From positions 8,124,501 through 8,188,500 of the forward strand of contig CM072347.1 in NCBI GenBank assembly GCA_036874045.1: a DNA stretch of 64,000 nt. Direction: 5' to 3'. Under the pieces are notes generated by a model. That model was not told the origin of the DNA. It saw nothing but the letters and a program-made list of their open reading frames with translations, and did no database searches. This stretch comes from Cymodocea nodosa (lineage: Eukaryota > Streptophyta > Magnoliopsida > Alismatales > Cymodoceaceae). The position numbers and the translations under genes were made by a program. Position 1 is the stretch's first letter. Each line of letters starts with the position of its first letter. Positions 32,762 through 44,364 of this stretch are shown here, in pieces.

Positions 32762-34541
32762 TATTGAGTATTTTGTTTTGATGATGTATGCTAAATGAAT
32801 GTAATCATATTTACTCAATTACTATTGTTTGTGAAAGAAAATTAAGAACATCAATTAATACAGAAAAAGTTTAATGATATAAATACTTATTTGTGATAGA
32901 TATGAAATTATGCTAAGTTAAATAACTAGTCATTAAGTTATACTAAATTTTCATTTAACTAAATGTTAAGTTAACGTGTGTTTTTTTGAAAAGCATGATA
33001 TGTTTTAAAGTTATATTTATGTATCATGTATAGTGCACGTTAAGACAACTTGTTGAGTTAGTGCTTTATTTGTAAAAAGTTCACGTGAGAACTCGTTAAG
33101 TTATAGGCTTAAAGGTTAAAATAGGTCATGTGAGAACTCGTAGAATTATAGGCTTAAAGGTTAAAATAGGTCACATGAGAACTCGTTGAGTTAGTGAACA
33201 AAATGTTAAAGTGAAGAGACGAACTTGTTAAGTTAGTATTATGCATATGGTAGTTTACAAATGTTATATTATATCACGTGAGTTGCACAAGTTTAACTCA
33301 TTAAGTTAACATAACTACACATGTTAAGTTGCTATACTGAACACTAAGGTAATACGTTAGGTTAGTATTATAAACTTACAGTTATTATTATTACACATGG
33401 TAAATACCTTATTATTTAAAATATTTATTTATTACTGGATAGTTAAGTTATCAAAGGGTATTTCAGAGACCTACAACTGTAACTATCCGAAACTCAAACT
33501 CATTTCAGAGAGTTAGCATCTAACCTTCCAAAAGATAACTTAAGTCATGTTTCTAGGTCACGACATGTCTCACTAGTTTTCATGGTAAAAGGGTATTTCA
33601 AATACTTTGAAAACTTAACTATCCGATACTTAAACACTTTTTGGTAAGTTAGCATCTAACCTTCCAAATGACAAGTTAAGTTGTTTCGTTGAGTTAACGT
33701 AACACTTTGAACTTAGTTTGTTGAGTTAGCTACAATAAATGTCACATGAATTGGCACATGATGAACTCGTTAAGTTATAAATCTACTTATTTTACTCATT
33801 TAGTTAACATTAACATAACAATTTGTTATTACATTTGATGAAAATTTTGGACGAGAAAGTTTATTTTGTAGGAAATTTTTTAGAGATCTAGGATTGATGA
33901 TTAAAGAAAATTCGAGAGGAAAACATGAATCAGAACATGTGTATTTCGATGAAGGAAAAAGAGAAGACATAAAGAGTGGAAAACGGATTGTGGTTAAATG
34001 TGGAAGATATGCATGAAATAGAAATACAGTATAAAAGGCATAGAATTCTTGTTGATTAATTATCCCTGCACACTAAATGAAAAATATTTTTAGGGATCAA
34101 AACACCTCTCTAGGGAAAAGCTCTCAAATAGAAGAAAATTCGGTGAAGAAGAGAAAGTCAGATATATGTCACTTAAGAATTGAAGAATCAAAAGAAAGCA
34201 AATTCGGTGAAGAAGAGAAAGTCAGATATTAATCACTGAAGATTTGCAAAAGAAGAAGAAGAAGAAGAAAAATCTCAAACAAGGAGAAATATTTTAAATT
34301 CTACAAATTAGTTTTCTTTGTTTGTAGTTATAAAATTGATTAGATGAAACATGGTATCATTATATAATTGCATTTACAATTTCTAAGGAGAATTGAATTA
34401 TATATTGTAATTGAAACCTTGAATAAAATGATTTGATTAAAATAGTGTCTCGACTTGTTTTTAATTTTGAAGTTTCAATTATAAATGAAAATGTTGAAAA
34501 ACATAATTCACCCCCCTCTTGTGTAGTCATTCGATCCTACA
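32762..34541 (+). repeat. SIRE-A3 5' LTR
   Basis: 1,780 bp in plus orientation, starting TATTGAG (TG changed to TA) and ending CGATCCTACA. TATAAAAG at 34,030-34,037. It carries an alternative U3 block (about 33,430-33,720) of TAACTATCCGAA and TAACCTTCCAAA words, resembling SIRE-A2 rather than SIRE-A1. Confidence 0.85.
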
Positions 34542-34542
34542 A

Positions 34543-34554
34543 TGGTATCAGAGC
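34543..34554 (+). other. Met primer-binding site of SIRE-A3
   Basis: Perfect TGGTATCAGAGC one base after the LTR. Confidence 0.88.
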
Positions 34555-34740
34555 TAGTTAATAATCTTTGATATAAAATAGATACCAACTGAATTAATAT
34601 CAAAGCTTGTTCTACCTTCCTTGTTTTTAAATAGAAATTAATATCTAAGCATAAGTTTATCTTTGTTGATTTTAGGCTCAAGTTGTTTTTGAAAGTTTAA
34701 ACTGTTTAAACTCTTATAGGTTGAAAAATCTAAGGTTAGA

Positions 34741-35118
34741 TGGCTACTAGAAATGGTAACTTTTCTTTGTATGAAGGCCAAAATCTTAACCATCCTCCTT
34801 TATTTGATGGAATACATTTTGAATATTGGAAATATAGGATGACAATCTTTCTTCAAAGTATGGATCACTAGTTGTGATTCATGATTTCTAAACCATATAA
34901 TTTGTTAACTACTCCTTATAATACTTGGACAATTACTAAAAAAAAAATGAAACTCTAAATGCAAAAGACTTAAATATCTTATTTTGTGCATTGAGTTATG
35001 AACAGTTAAGTAAAGTGTTAGCATATAAATCTGCTTATGAGGTGTGGCATGCATTAAAAGTTTCATATGAAGGTACTTCTCAAGTTAAAGAGACTAAGAT
35101 TAATATGCTAATTCATAA
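34741..35118 (+). pseudogene. gag: SIRE-A3 Gag, N-terminal fragment
   Basis: Starts MATRNGNFSLYEGQ and follows SIRE-A1 Gag through LFDGIHFEYWKYRM, with stops near 34,870 and a frameshift in the AAAAAAAA run near 34,940. It ends at the inserted LTR at 35,119 (target CATAA). It keeps only the first 120 or so codons. Confidence 0.8.
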
Positions 35119-36117
35119 TGTTGAGTATTTTGTTTTAATGATGTGTGCTGAATGAAAATAATCATATTTGCTCAATTACTATTGCTTGTGAAAAGAAATT
35201 AAAATCATCAATTAATACAAAAAAAGCTTACTGATATAAATAATTGTCTGTATTGGATCTGAAATTATACTAAGTTAATAACTAGTCGTTTCGTTGCATT
35301 AATTTCTCATTTAACTAAATATTAAGTTAACGTATGTTTTTATTGAAAAACATGATATGTTTTAAAGTTATATTTTCTATATCATGAACAGTGCATGTTT
35401 AAACAACTCATTAAGTTAGAGTTTTGTTCGTATAGAGATCACGTGAGAACTCGTTAAGTTAGAGGCTTAAAGGTTAAAATAGGTCACGTGAGAACTCGTT
35501 AAGTTAATGAGTAAAAGAATAGACGAACTCGTTAAGTTAGTGTTGGACACATGGTGAAATAATAAGTTACGAATGTTATATTGTATTATGTGAGGTGCAC
35601 ATGTTTAACTCGTTAAGTTAACATAACTAAATGCATTGAGTTGCTATATTGAACACTAAGGCAACGCGCTAAGTTAGTGTTAGAAAACTTAAGTTGTTAT
35701 TTTTGCACGTGGTAAAATTCTTATTATAAAAATATTTGTTTATTACTAGTTCGTTGAGTTATCTGTAACACAACGGAGATGGTTTGTTGAGTTAGCATAA
35801 CACCACGGAGATAGTTCGTTGAGTTAGTTACAATACTTATCATGTGAGTTGGCACATGAGGAACTTGTTAAGTTAGAAATGTTAAGTTATATATATACTT
35901 GTGTTACTCGTTTAGTTAATATTAAAGTAACAACTTATTATACTTGATGAAAAATTTTGGAAGAGAGTTTATTTTGCAAGAAATTTTTCAGAGATCTAGG
36001 ATTGATAATTAAAGAAAATTCGAAATGTAAACGCATGCAGAACATGTGTATTTCGATGAAGGAAAAAGAAAAGACGTGAAGAAGTGGAAGACTGATAGTG
36101 ATTAAATGTGGAGGATA
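35119..36117 (+). repeat. SIRE-A4 LTR fragment
   Basis: Begins TGTTGAGTATT and follows the SIRE-A LTR through its TAACTTAACGAG array, three AACTCGTTAAGTT words and a CAACGGAGAT repeat, but stops before the TATA box. It is broken at about 36,117 next to a foreign fragment. Confidence 0.8.
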
Positions 36118-36231
36118 TTTCTAAAAAATCTTTAGTCATTCTAGTGAATATGCCCTACATACACCTTTGAAAGGTGGCTAGTGCATTACATAATCTGAAT
36201 GGCATTCTCTTAAAAGCATAAGTTCCATTAG
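36118..36231 (-). pseudogene. 114-bp Athila RT fragment
   Basis: Nearly identical to 43,927-44,040 of Athila-1 (minus-strand RT, RMPF and CM region). Both ends join unrelated SIRE pieces, with short shared bases at the left join. Confidence 0.8.
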
Positions 36232-36853
36232 CACAAATTTACAGTGAATATTTCTTTCCTCAAGGTATACTAGATGAAGTTAGACAAGAGCTTCAAAATA
36301 CTAATGCAAATATTACATATATGGGTATTCAAAGTAAATATGATAGAGAATACAGAATGAAATGTGCTGAAATTACATTTTTAGAATAGTATGCAAAATA
36401 TTTAGAAAAAGGTGTAGGTACATCAAGAAGAATTCCTCAAATACCTATAAATGGTACAAGATTATATGCATTTGAGGAAGAACATGAATTAGCTATCCCT
36501 ACTCCTTTGTATTCAAAACAAGTAGAATCAAATATTACTGTAGATAAAACAAAAGTTGACAATCTTCGAAAGGCTATAGCAATAGAAAGTGCTTTTGAAG
36601 AATTAAAGCAAAAAACTTTTATAGAGCAATTTGAAAAGAAAACAGCAATACTTGAAGAGGAGAAACATAAATTTTATAGAAGAAGGAAAATCAAAAAAAT
36701 TATGTCTAAGGAAACAAAGTCTGTTGAAAAAGGAAAATTGGATGAGCATTTATTTCCAAAGGATAATGTATGTCTAGACATTGTACCTTATAGTGCATCT
36801 GATAAACTCATCAGTTCTGAGCATACTGAAACAAGTTGATAATGAGACTTTCT
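36232..36853 (+). pseudogene. SIRE-A ORF3 fragment
   Basis: About 200 codons colinear with SIRE-A1 ORF3 residues 58-260 (YFFPQGILDEVRQE, IQSKYDREYRMKCAE, LFPKDNVCLDIVPY), with one stop near 36,388 and an open stretch 36,507-36,839. By eye about 80% identical in protein. Lacks both termini. It shows that ORF3 was carried by more than one family member. Confidence 0.85.
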
Positions 36854-37450
36854 ATTAGATTTGCATCTAGCATAATCAGCATCATTGCATCCAATTAGAT
36901 CCAAGCTACTATCCTTGAAATACAGTAAACCAAAATTTAAAGTTCCTTGTAGGTATTTCATTATCCTTTTGACTGTAGATAGGTGAGATTCTTTTGGTTG
37001 AACTTGAAAATGAGCACAGGCACAAACATTGAACATGATATCAAGTCTAGAAATTGTTAAATAAAGAAGGGAAGCTATCATTCCTCTATATTTTGTAATA
37101 TCAACAGTTGGTCCAAATTCATCTTTATCCAATTTAATTGATGAACTCATAGGTGTGCTTAAGGACTTGCAATTACTCATTCCAAATTTTTCTAAAATTT
37201 GCTTTGTATATTTTTCTTGATACACAAAAATTCCTTTCTAAACTTGTTTAATTTGCAATCCTAAAAAGAATGTCAACTCACCCATTAAACTAATCTCAAA
37301 TTGATTCTTCATTTGTTTTGCAAACTTATTACTTAAATCCTCATTAGTTGCTCCAAAAATGATATCATCAACATAAATCTAAACAACTAGCAGACCTAGA
37401 TAAATTTTCGTAAAAAATAAGGTATTATCAACCTTACCAATAGAAAAACC
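36854..37450 (-). pseudogene. SIRE pol fragment, RT connection and RNase H start
   Basis: Minus-strand, reading YQEKYTKQILEKFGMSN, RGMIASLLYLTISRLD and DADYARCKSNRK. To the right it continues to the YVDD region with stops near 37,240 and 37,380. It is cut on the left by the inverted ORF3 fragment and on the right by the SIRE-B2 LTR. Confidence 0.8.
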
Positions 37451-39039
37451 TATTAGGAACGTATGGCTTCACTAGAGGAGAGGTGAATGGTGATCAGTGA
37501 GTAATTAAAACTTTTTACTAACTTTTTTAACTAATTTGATTAGTCAGTTTGCACAAGTACTAAACAAAAATACCAAACATGCATAGCGGAAATAAAAGTA
37601 AGAAACACAAGGGAATTTTAGGTGGTTCACCAACTTGGCTAGTCCACCCCCAAGGGTCACTTGGGCTTCACTAAGTGTCTCAACACTTACACACTTGCTT
37701 TCAGATCGAAGCAAGAATCAACCATATAGAAGTTTTTAGGTATAAACTCTAGAAAACCAACACTTAGAAGTTTTCAGGTATAAACTCTAGAAAACCAACC
37801 TCTTGAGTTTTTAGGTCGAAACTCAAACCAACAAACGAATGAAGCTTTAAGGTTGAAGCCACGAACCAAATGATCATTCTTGGATCAGACTTTCAACACA
37901 TGGAGAGCTTTTAAGAATCTTCTTGTAAATCCAGCTTTCAATTGATTCTTTGTTGAATTGAATTTGAGCTTTCTTCTATATCAGTAATTGATCTGCAATG
38001 TATACTGTATTTCTATATGTAATTGTATCTGTAATCTCACATCTCAGCTCTTACCGAATACTAAATGATCTGACTATATATATGCTTGAATATCCAACGA
38101 TCATATTTTCTCCTCAACAGATTTATTCTACTGTACTTGCTAAATAATCAGGCCTAAATATGGTAAGTTACCGTTTTATCTGATGTTCAGTAAGTAACCT
38201 TCTGATTTCCTTTAACTTTTGGATGGTTATATGAATAACTCACCAAAGAGCGTCCATAACTTACCGATTCTTTACTTATATCCTGTTATCTGTGTTATGT
38301 GAGGATTTTAAGTTGCTCACATGAAAAGTCAAGTGTTCGGAGACTTGTATTTTAACTCACTGAAAAGAGCTCCTGACTTTCGGATAGTTAACTACCGTAA
38401 CTCTCTGAAATTTCTTTTTAGTCTCCGACTGTTGTCTCTTCAATTCTACACATGGGAAATTCAATGACTTAAGTTTCAGATAGTTAAACTGTAACTCACT
38501 TAAACTCTCTTGAAATTTCGGATAGTTATCTAACTCTCCGATTTTTCCTTTTAAGCTTTTAACTACCAGCTTCTCCATTCTGCATGTGCGTAATATGATG
38601 TCTTAAGTTCCAGAAAGTTATACCTATAACTCACCGAAAAAACTCGAATAGTTATCTAACTCTCCGAAAAGAAAACTCGGATAGTTATCTAACTCTCCGA
38701 AAATTCCTTTAAGCTTCCAGATAGTTAACTCCTTAACTATTCGATCATTTAGTCCTTCTTAACTGTCCGATTATTTAACTCTTCGAAGGCTTTATAAATT
38801 CGGATAGTTATCCTTCTAACTATCTGATAGTCTTGCTACTACTGCTATAAACTTGCTCTTTAGATACTTTGATTTGTAACTGTTCGATTTTCTGTAGCAG
38901 CATATTCTGGGATTAACTGCAACTTGTTTGCTGCTAAGAATTGTCTGCCTTCTAATCTTTTGCTGCACTGACTTATCTGTGAAATACAATATATTTCCTC
39001 ACATAGGTTTTGCATTATCAAAATACTCGGGTTCTAACA
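37451..39039 (-). repeat. SIRE-B2 3' LTR
   Basis: 1,589 bp. Starts TATTAGGAACG (TG changed to TA) and ends GGTTCTAACA, homologous in reverse to 57,217-58,671. Dense TCGGATAGTTA/TAACTCTCCGAA words at 38,380-38,830. Confidence 0.85.
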
Positions 39040-39055
39040 ATCTCCCCCTTTTTGA
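39040..39055 (-). other. SIRE-B2 polypurine tract and satellites
   Basis: The minus strand has AAAAAGGGGGAGAT abutting the LTR. Further TCTCCCCCT words (plus strand) occur near 39,181, 39,241, 39,301, 39,762, 39,812 and 39,895, a run of purine tracts. Confidence 0.8.
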
Positions 39056-39191
39056 TAATGACAAAATCCTTTACATTAAATTACATGTATTTCACTCCCT
39101 AGATTGTTGTTATACATTCAGTCACACAGAAACTAAGTAAAGCAAAGATTTGCAATGAATATAATGCAATAAAGTTAAATTCTCCCCCTGT

Positions 39192-40625
39192 CTATGTGTT
39201 GGGAATGCTCCCCTTGCCTTCTATGTAATTTTCTATATTCTTCTCCCCCTTTTTGTCATTAGATAAAAGGACTTCCACAATTTTCTTTTGCAGAATTTTC
39301 TTCTCCCCCTTTTTTGTCATTAAATTTGTATCCAATTTTCTGATTTCTATGATCCTGTCTGATATCAACTTGATAAAGGAATCAAATGCATCAATATCTT
39401 TGAATACTAATTTTGATTTTCCATCAAATGTTGACTGTTGGTGTGTGGATCTCAAATGTTGAGATATTTTCATCAATGTAGTTTATTTTCTTCTTTTCCT
39501 TTGATGTTGTGCTGCTTTTCTTCTTTCTTATTCGAGCACAGTATCAATTGAAGTGTCAATTTCTTCAAACCTTGTCTGATGCCAGTTGTTGACATTCTAA
39601 CTTCTGAGAAGTCAGTAATTGCTCTCCTGATTTTTGATATTTCTTCCTTTGTCTCGTTTAATTACTACATCATCTATAAAAACTGGAAATAGTGAAATGC
39701 CAATAGTTAATGTAGCAATTTATAAATATGCAGTTAATATTTGTAATTTCTGCCACATGCTCTCCCCCTATTTGTATGGAGGTTCTCTGATTTATAATAG
39801 CAAGCTATAGGCTCTCCCCCTATATGCATGCCCTCTTTATACACTTTTATTTTGCACTGAAGTAACATTCTGAATTCCCTTCATATAGTAGGCTCTCCCC
39901 CTACTTATGTGTTTTTCCTTGTAAACAAAGTTGTTGCACCTATTCTGCAAAATGAATGTCATATGATACCAATTGAACTAAATACCAATTGTTAATCAAA
40001 AACATCATAAATAATTTTCAATCAATTAGCTTCTGACTCCAATTCATTTATCTTCTCTTGGATCTTTGTTTCAAGTAGTTCTTCTATTTGCAGAAGATAA
40101 TTTGAAGACTGTAATCTGTCTACTGCAGATTTTGGTTGTCCTTTGATGAATCTGATTTCCCTACGTTTGTAGTCATTCAACTTGGCTCGTGCAAGCCTTG
40201 TTTCCTTTAAAGAATATGATTCAATCATTGATGCTACTTTTGATGCCAATTGTTAATTTCAGAATATCATAACTGATTGCCTTCTGATTACCAATTGTTT
40301 AGCTTCTTAAACTCTCTCTTCAATAGATTCCTTCAAAACATATGCAGAGAGTAATTTGTGACTGTAGTCTAGCTGTTGCAGATTTTGCTCTCCTTGAGCA
40401 TCAAGATTTTAGACACAATTTCCACTCAATCTAAGTGAGCACTTTCTACCAATTTATGGTGCCTCTTGCAATACCAATTAGTTACTCTCATAACAGATTT
40501 TCAAATTTTTCAGCCTTCTCTAATTGATCTTACCATTGATTTGCAAAAAGTAATTTGACACTGTAAATTAGCTACTCCCACTAACTGATATAATCCTACA
40601 ATTCAAATAGCAGTAGATTTTGGTA
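39192..40625 (-). pseudogene. SIRE-B2 3' region, possible ORF3 remnants with coiled coil
   Basis: Two short minus-strand frames, 40,249-40,022 (charged, MIESYSLKETRLARAKLND, then EELLETKIQEKINELE) and 39,476-39,192 (LISDRIIEIRKLDTN), both likely coiled coil. 40,020-40,620 contains about three degenerate copies of a 230-bp unit marked by CCAATTGTTTA and GACTGTA.TCT.GCTG. It occupies the ORF3 position; homology to SIRE-A ORF3 is not evident. Unknown function. Confidence 0.4.
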
Positions 40626-40626
40626 C

Positions 40627-40975
40627 CTATATTTTCTTGGGTCTATATGTGTTAGTCTTGACAATATTTAGTTTATTGCCTTTTGGCAGCCACATTGATC
40701 CAAATCTTCTTTCAATGACAAACACTATTGTACCATCTCTGTAAGATTGGATAACACCACCACAGTAGGATATTTCCTGTGGAGTAGCATACCCTAGGCC
40801 AAATCTATTTGAGCCATGTCTTTGTGAACCAATGATTTGATCTAATCTTTTCTGTCCATTGGTAAATTTATGCACAATATTTTTTAGATCAGTGATTTCA
40901 GATTTTAATTTTTCATTTTCATTTATCAATTCATCATTATTGCATTTTGTATCTTCAGCATGCAAATTTTCAAGT
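40627..40975 (-). pseudogene. SIRE-B2 gag tail and gag-pol linker
   Basis: The minus-strand frame has a coiled gag tail (ENEKLKSEITDLKNIVHKF) and then FGLGYATPQE, CGGVIQSYRDGT and MWLPKGN, colinear with 59,930-60,250 of SIRE-B1. Broken at both ends. Confidence 0.75.
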
Positions 40976-41400
40976 TCAGTAGTTAACTCAACGGACTTAG
41001 TTCATGGAGTTATGGTTAACTTAACGAACTTAATTCATGGAGTTATGGTTAACTCAACGGACTAACCTCATGGGCTTAAGTTAACTTCACGAGCTTGCAG
41101 ATGATGCCCCCAAATCCTAAGTTTTAGTATAAATAAGCCCTAAGTTTAGGCAGGTAATCGAGTCATTTTCCTATGCAAACTCTCACTCTCTCACTTACCT
41201 CTCCGTGGAATTACGGTTAACTCCACAGACTAAGTCTATGGATTTAACTACAGTACTCCATTGAGTTATGGTTTACTCAACGGGGTAAGCTCGCTAACTT
41301 ATCTTAGACTCAACGGAGTAAGTTCATTGAGTTAAGTGTAACTCAACGGACTTCCCATAAAGTTATATCTAATAAAAATACTTATATTAATAATATTTAC
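40976..41400. repeat. Motif-rich LTR-like fragment with TATA box
   Basis: Repeated GTTAACTCAACGGAC and TTCATGGAGTTATGG words as in Athila LTRs (compare 55,797-55,880), then TATAAATA at 41,128-41,135 (plus) and AGCCCTAAGTTTAGG, reminiscent of the Tork-like LTR downstream of its TATA. No gene seen. Probably a recombined LTR piece. Confidence 0.45.
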
Positions 41401-41761
41401 TTCTATCAAGACCAAAGAATTTCCAATCGAATCGACTCTGAATTTTTCAACATTTTAGAACTTTTTAAACTCTTAGTCAAACCGTTTTATATTCTTAGTT
41501 GAACTGAAATTAATTACTCTCTTTTTTACCGATTGAACCGATACTTTGCTTCGGTAAAACCGACATTTTTACTTAATATAATATATAGATTTTTTATGTT
41601 TTTATGTTTCGATCAAACCGATAGATCTTGTCGGTTGAACTGCAACAATTTTTTTTCTTTTAATATATGTTTTAGTAAAACCAATAATTTCTTTCGGTTG
41701 AACCGTGACTATGTTTAAATAAGGTTTTTTTTCTTTACTAAAATACTTAGAAAATTTCTTA
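41401..41761. repeat. CGGTT/AACCG dyad cluster
   Basis: No gene. AACCGA and TCGGTT words recur about ten times at 41,465-41,710, several as inverted pairs (for example AAACCGATAG with TGTCGGTT near 41,616-41,637). It lies beyond the integrase end of Athila-1, so it may be that element's 3' region. Confidence 0.4.
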
Positions 41762-41986
41762 CTAAGTAAAACTCGAGTAGTCTTCTACTCTTACTTCTTC
41801 TATAATTCCAAAGGAACTTTTTGGTATTCTTAAAATAGGTCTAAGTCTTTGTCCATTTACTTTAAATATATTTTGACTTTTAGGATTTTCAATTTCAATG
41901 GCTTCATAGGGATAAATATTTTGAATTATGTAAGGCCCTACCCATCTAGATCTTAATTTTCCTAGATGGTTATGGAGTCTAGTCAT
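41762..41986 (-). pseudogene. Athila-1 integrase C-terminal domain
   Basis: 74 codons with KLRSRWVGPYII, the GPY/F module that follows the integrase core in Ty3/gypsy elements, and NGQRLRPI after it. The link to the core (42,000-42,279) has several stops and frame changes. No chromodomain follows. Confidence 0.8.
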
Positions 41987-42279
41987 GTAAAGATATACTT
42001 CTTGTCCTTTTCAAAGGTTTTTGGAATAATTTTCTAGTCATGCTAGAACTTCATTTTCTCTTTTTCTCTTACAGTCTTCGAATAAGCTTCATTCCTAAAT
42101 TCTTCTAGTTCAATCAATTACATTTTCCTGTCTTCAGCAGCTTGATTTAAATTAGTGTTTAGAGTTTTTAATGCCTAATAAGCTTTATGTTCAATTTCAG
42201 CTAGTAAATGACAACTTTTTCCATATACTAGCCTATAAGGTGACATACCTAAGCTTGTGTTATAAGCAGTTCTATAAGC

Positions 42280-42879
42280 TCAAAGTGCATCTATTAATCT
42301 ATTAGCCCAATCTTTTCTAGTAGGATTTACTACTTTTCCTAAGATTAACTTAATTTGTTTGTTTACACTTTCTACTTGTCCACTTGTTTGCGGATGATAT
42401 GATGTTGCAATTTTGTGGTTTACTCCATATTTCTTCATTAAGGCTTCAAAACTTCTATTACAGAAATGAGTTCCTCTATCACTGATAATAGCTTTAGGTA
42501 TTCCAAATCTAGCAATTATATTAGTTCTTATAAAATGTATTACCACTTTGTTGTCATTAGTTTTTGTAGGAATAGCTTTTATCCATTTAGATACATAATC
42601 CACCCCCAACAATATATAATTAAATTGATTAGACATAGGAAATAGAGCCATAAAGTATATTCCCCACACATCAAAGATTTCAATCTCAACAATAAGATTA
42701 AGAGGCATCATATTCCTTTTTGATATTTTTCCTATTTGTTGACATCTTAAACAACTTAAGCAATATTTATGAGCATCTTTGAATAATGTTGGCCAATAAA
42801 AACCACATTGTAGAATTTTGGCAGCAGTTTTCCCTGAACCAAAATGCTCTCCACATGCTTGGTCATGGAAGAAAGACAA
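42280..42879 (-). pseudogene. Athila-1 integrase core
   Basis: 199-codon open stretch. Zinc finger: H near residues 5-12 and CLSCLRC at about 41. Core: the first catalytic Asp, in the usual GIDFMGPF, is Tyr here (GIYFMALF). The second (ISDRGTHF) and the Glu (GQVESVN) remain. With the first Asp lost the enzyme is inactive even if expressed. A sister fragment at 54,920-55,285 retains GIDFIGPF. Confidence 0.88.
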
Positions 42880-42999
42880 TATGCTCTAATATTCAGTTTC
42901 TGGAACACACCTCCTTAAAACTAGATCAGGACATTTCTTAAATAAGTATGGGTCTTCCTAATAATAATATTTTACTCTTGAAAAGAACAATTTCTTATC

Positions 43000-43356
43000 C
43001 TATCTATTCCAATCCTTAGGTGTTAAACTAGTAACCAAGTAATTAACTATGTCTGCATACCAAGGCATTGTGTTCATGGTCATTAATTGTTCATTAGGAA
43101 AATTATCCTTAATTTTAATATTTGATTTTTCTATTTGTAATCTTGATAAATGATCTACTACTATTTTCTCACAACCTTTTTTATCTTTAATTTCTAGATC
43201 AAATTCTTGTAATAATAATATCCATCGGAACAATCTAGGTTTAGTCTCTTTCTTTGCCATTAGATGTTTTAAAGCTAAATGATCCATGTATACTATCACT
43301 TTAGCTCCAATCAGATATGATCTAAACATTTCTAAGGCAAACACAATAGCTAACAA
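43000..43356 (-). pseudogene. Athila-1 RNase H
   Basis: Reads [16 protein letters not shown], then [17 protein letters not shown], then [14 protein letters not shown] and DHLSRL, the standard RNase H order following RT. The N-terminal YAS-K-L segment is in 43,357-43,434 in a broken frame. In VYMDH the usual Thr before Asp is Met. Confidence 0.85.
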
Positions 43357-43434
43357 CTCTTTTTCAGTAGTTGTATAATTAACTTGAGCATCATTTAAGG
43401 TTTTACTTGCATAATGAATTACTCTAGGAGATTT

Positions 43435-44364
43435 TTATATCTTCTGTCCCAACATTGCTCCTACAGCAAAATCAAATGCATCGCACATTAATTCAAATGG
43501 ATGGCTCCAATCAGGTGCTTGTATTATATGAGTTGAAATTAAGCTTGTTTTAAGCTTGAAAAATGCTTCTTTGCAATTTTTATCAAAGTTAAATGGGACA
43601 TCTTTTAATAGATTAGTTAAAGGTCTAGCTATTTTGCTAAAATCTTTAATAAATCTTCTATAAAATCTAGCATGTCCTAGAAATGATCTAATATCTTTTA
43701 CTGATTTAGGTTCTGGTAGATTAGAAATTACTTCTATTTTAGCTTTATCTACTTCCAACCATTTCTTTGAAACAACATGTCCCAAGACTATTCCTTGTTT
43801 AACCATGAAGTGACATTTTTCCCAATTTAGAACCAGACTTTTTTCCTCACAGTATTTTAATACTTTGTCTAAATTGTTTAAACACACTTCATATGAAGTT
43901 CCATAAATAGTAAAATCATCCATAAATATTTCTAAAAAATCTTCAGTCATTCTAGTGAATATGCCCTACATACACCTTTGAAAGGTGGCTAGTGCATTAC
44001 ATAATCTGAATGGCATTCTCTTAAAAGCATAAGTTCCATTAGGACAAGTGAAAGTTGTTTTGTCTTGATCCTCTAATGCTACTAAAACTTGGTTATATCC
44101 TAAATACCCATCTAGGAAACAAAAATATTCTTGCCCTACTAATTTCTCTAACATTTGATCTATAAAAGGTAAGGGAAAATGATCTTTCCTAGTCACAGCA
44201 TTCAACTTTCTATAGTCTATACACACTCTCTAGCCTGATTGAATTCTAGTAGGTATCAAGTCTTGACTTTCATTCCTAATAACTGTTAATCTTGATTTCT
44301 TGGGAACTACATGGATTGGGCTAACCCATGAGCTATCAAAAATCAGATATATTATGTCATTATC
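43435..44364 (-). pseudogene. Athila-1 reverse transcriptase
   Basis: 44,226-43,966 has MCIDYRKLNAVTRKDHFPLP and FLDGYLGYNQ; the normally invariant RMPFGLCNAPATF is RMPFRLCNALATF. After a TAG near 43,967, 43,950-43,435 continues with FMDDF, the catalytic pair, then VLGHVVS and the FLGHARFYRRFI thumb block. 44,364-44,227 carries the RT entry with stops. It would copy element RNA to DNA. Two substitutions in the conserved block and the nonsense codon make it inactive. Confidence 0.9.

Larger units (their letters stand above)
37451..40975 (-). mobile_element. SIRE-B2, internally deleted
   Basis: Minus-strand element: 3' LTR 37,451-39,039, purine tract, a 1.6-kb 3' region with coiled-coil frames, then directly the gag-pol linker (40,627-40,965). 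All of protease, integrase, RT and RNase H is missing between them, and the 5' side is broken at about 40,975. It is inserted in the pol of another SIRE copy of the same orientation. Confidence 0.7.
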
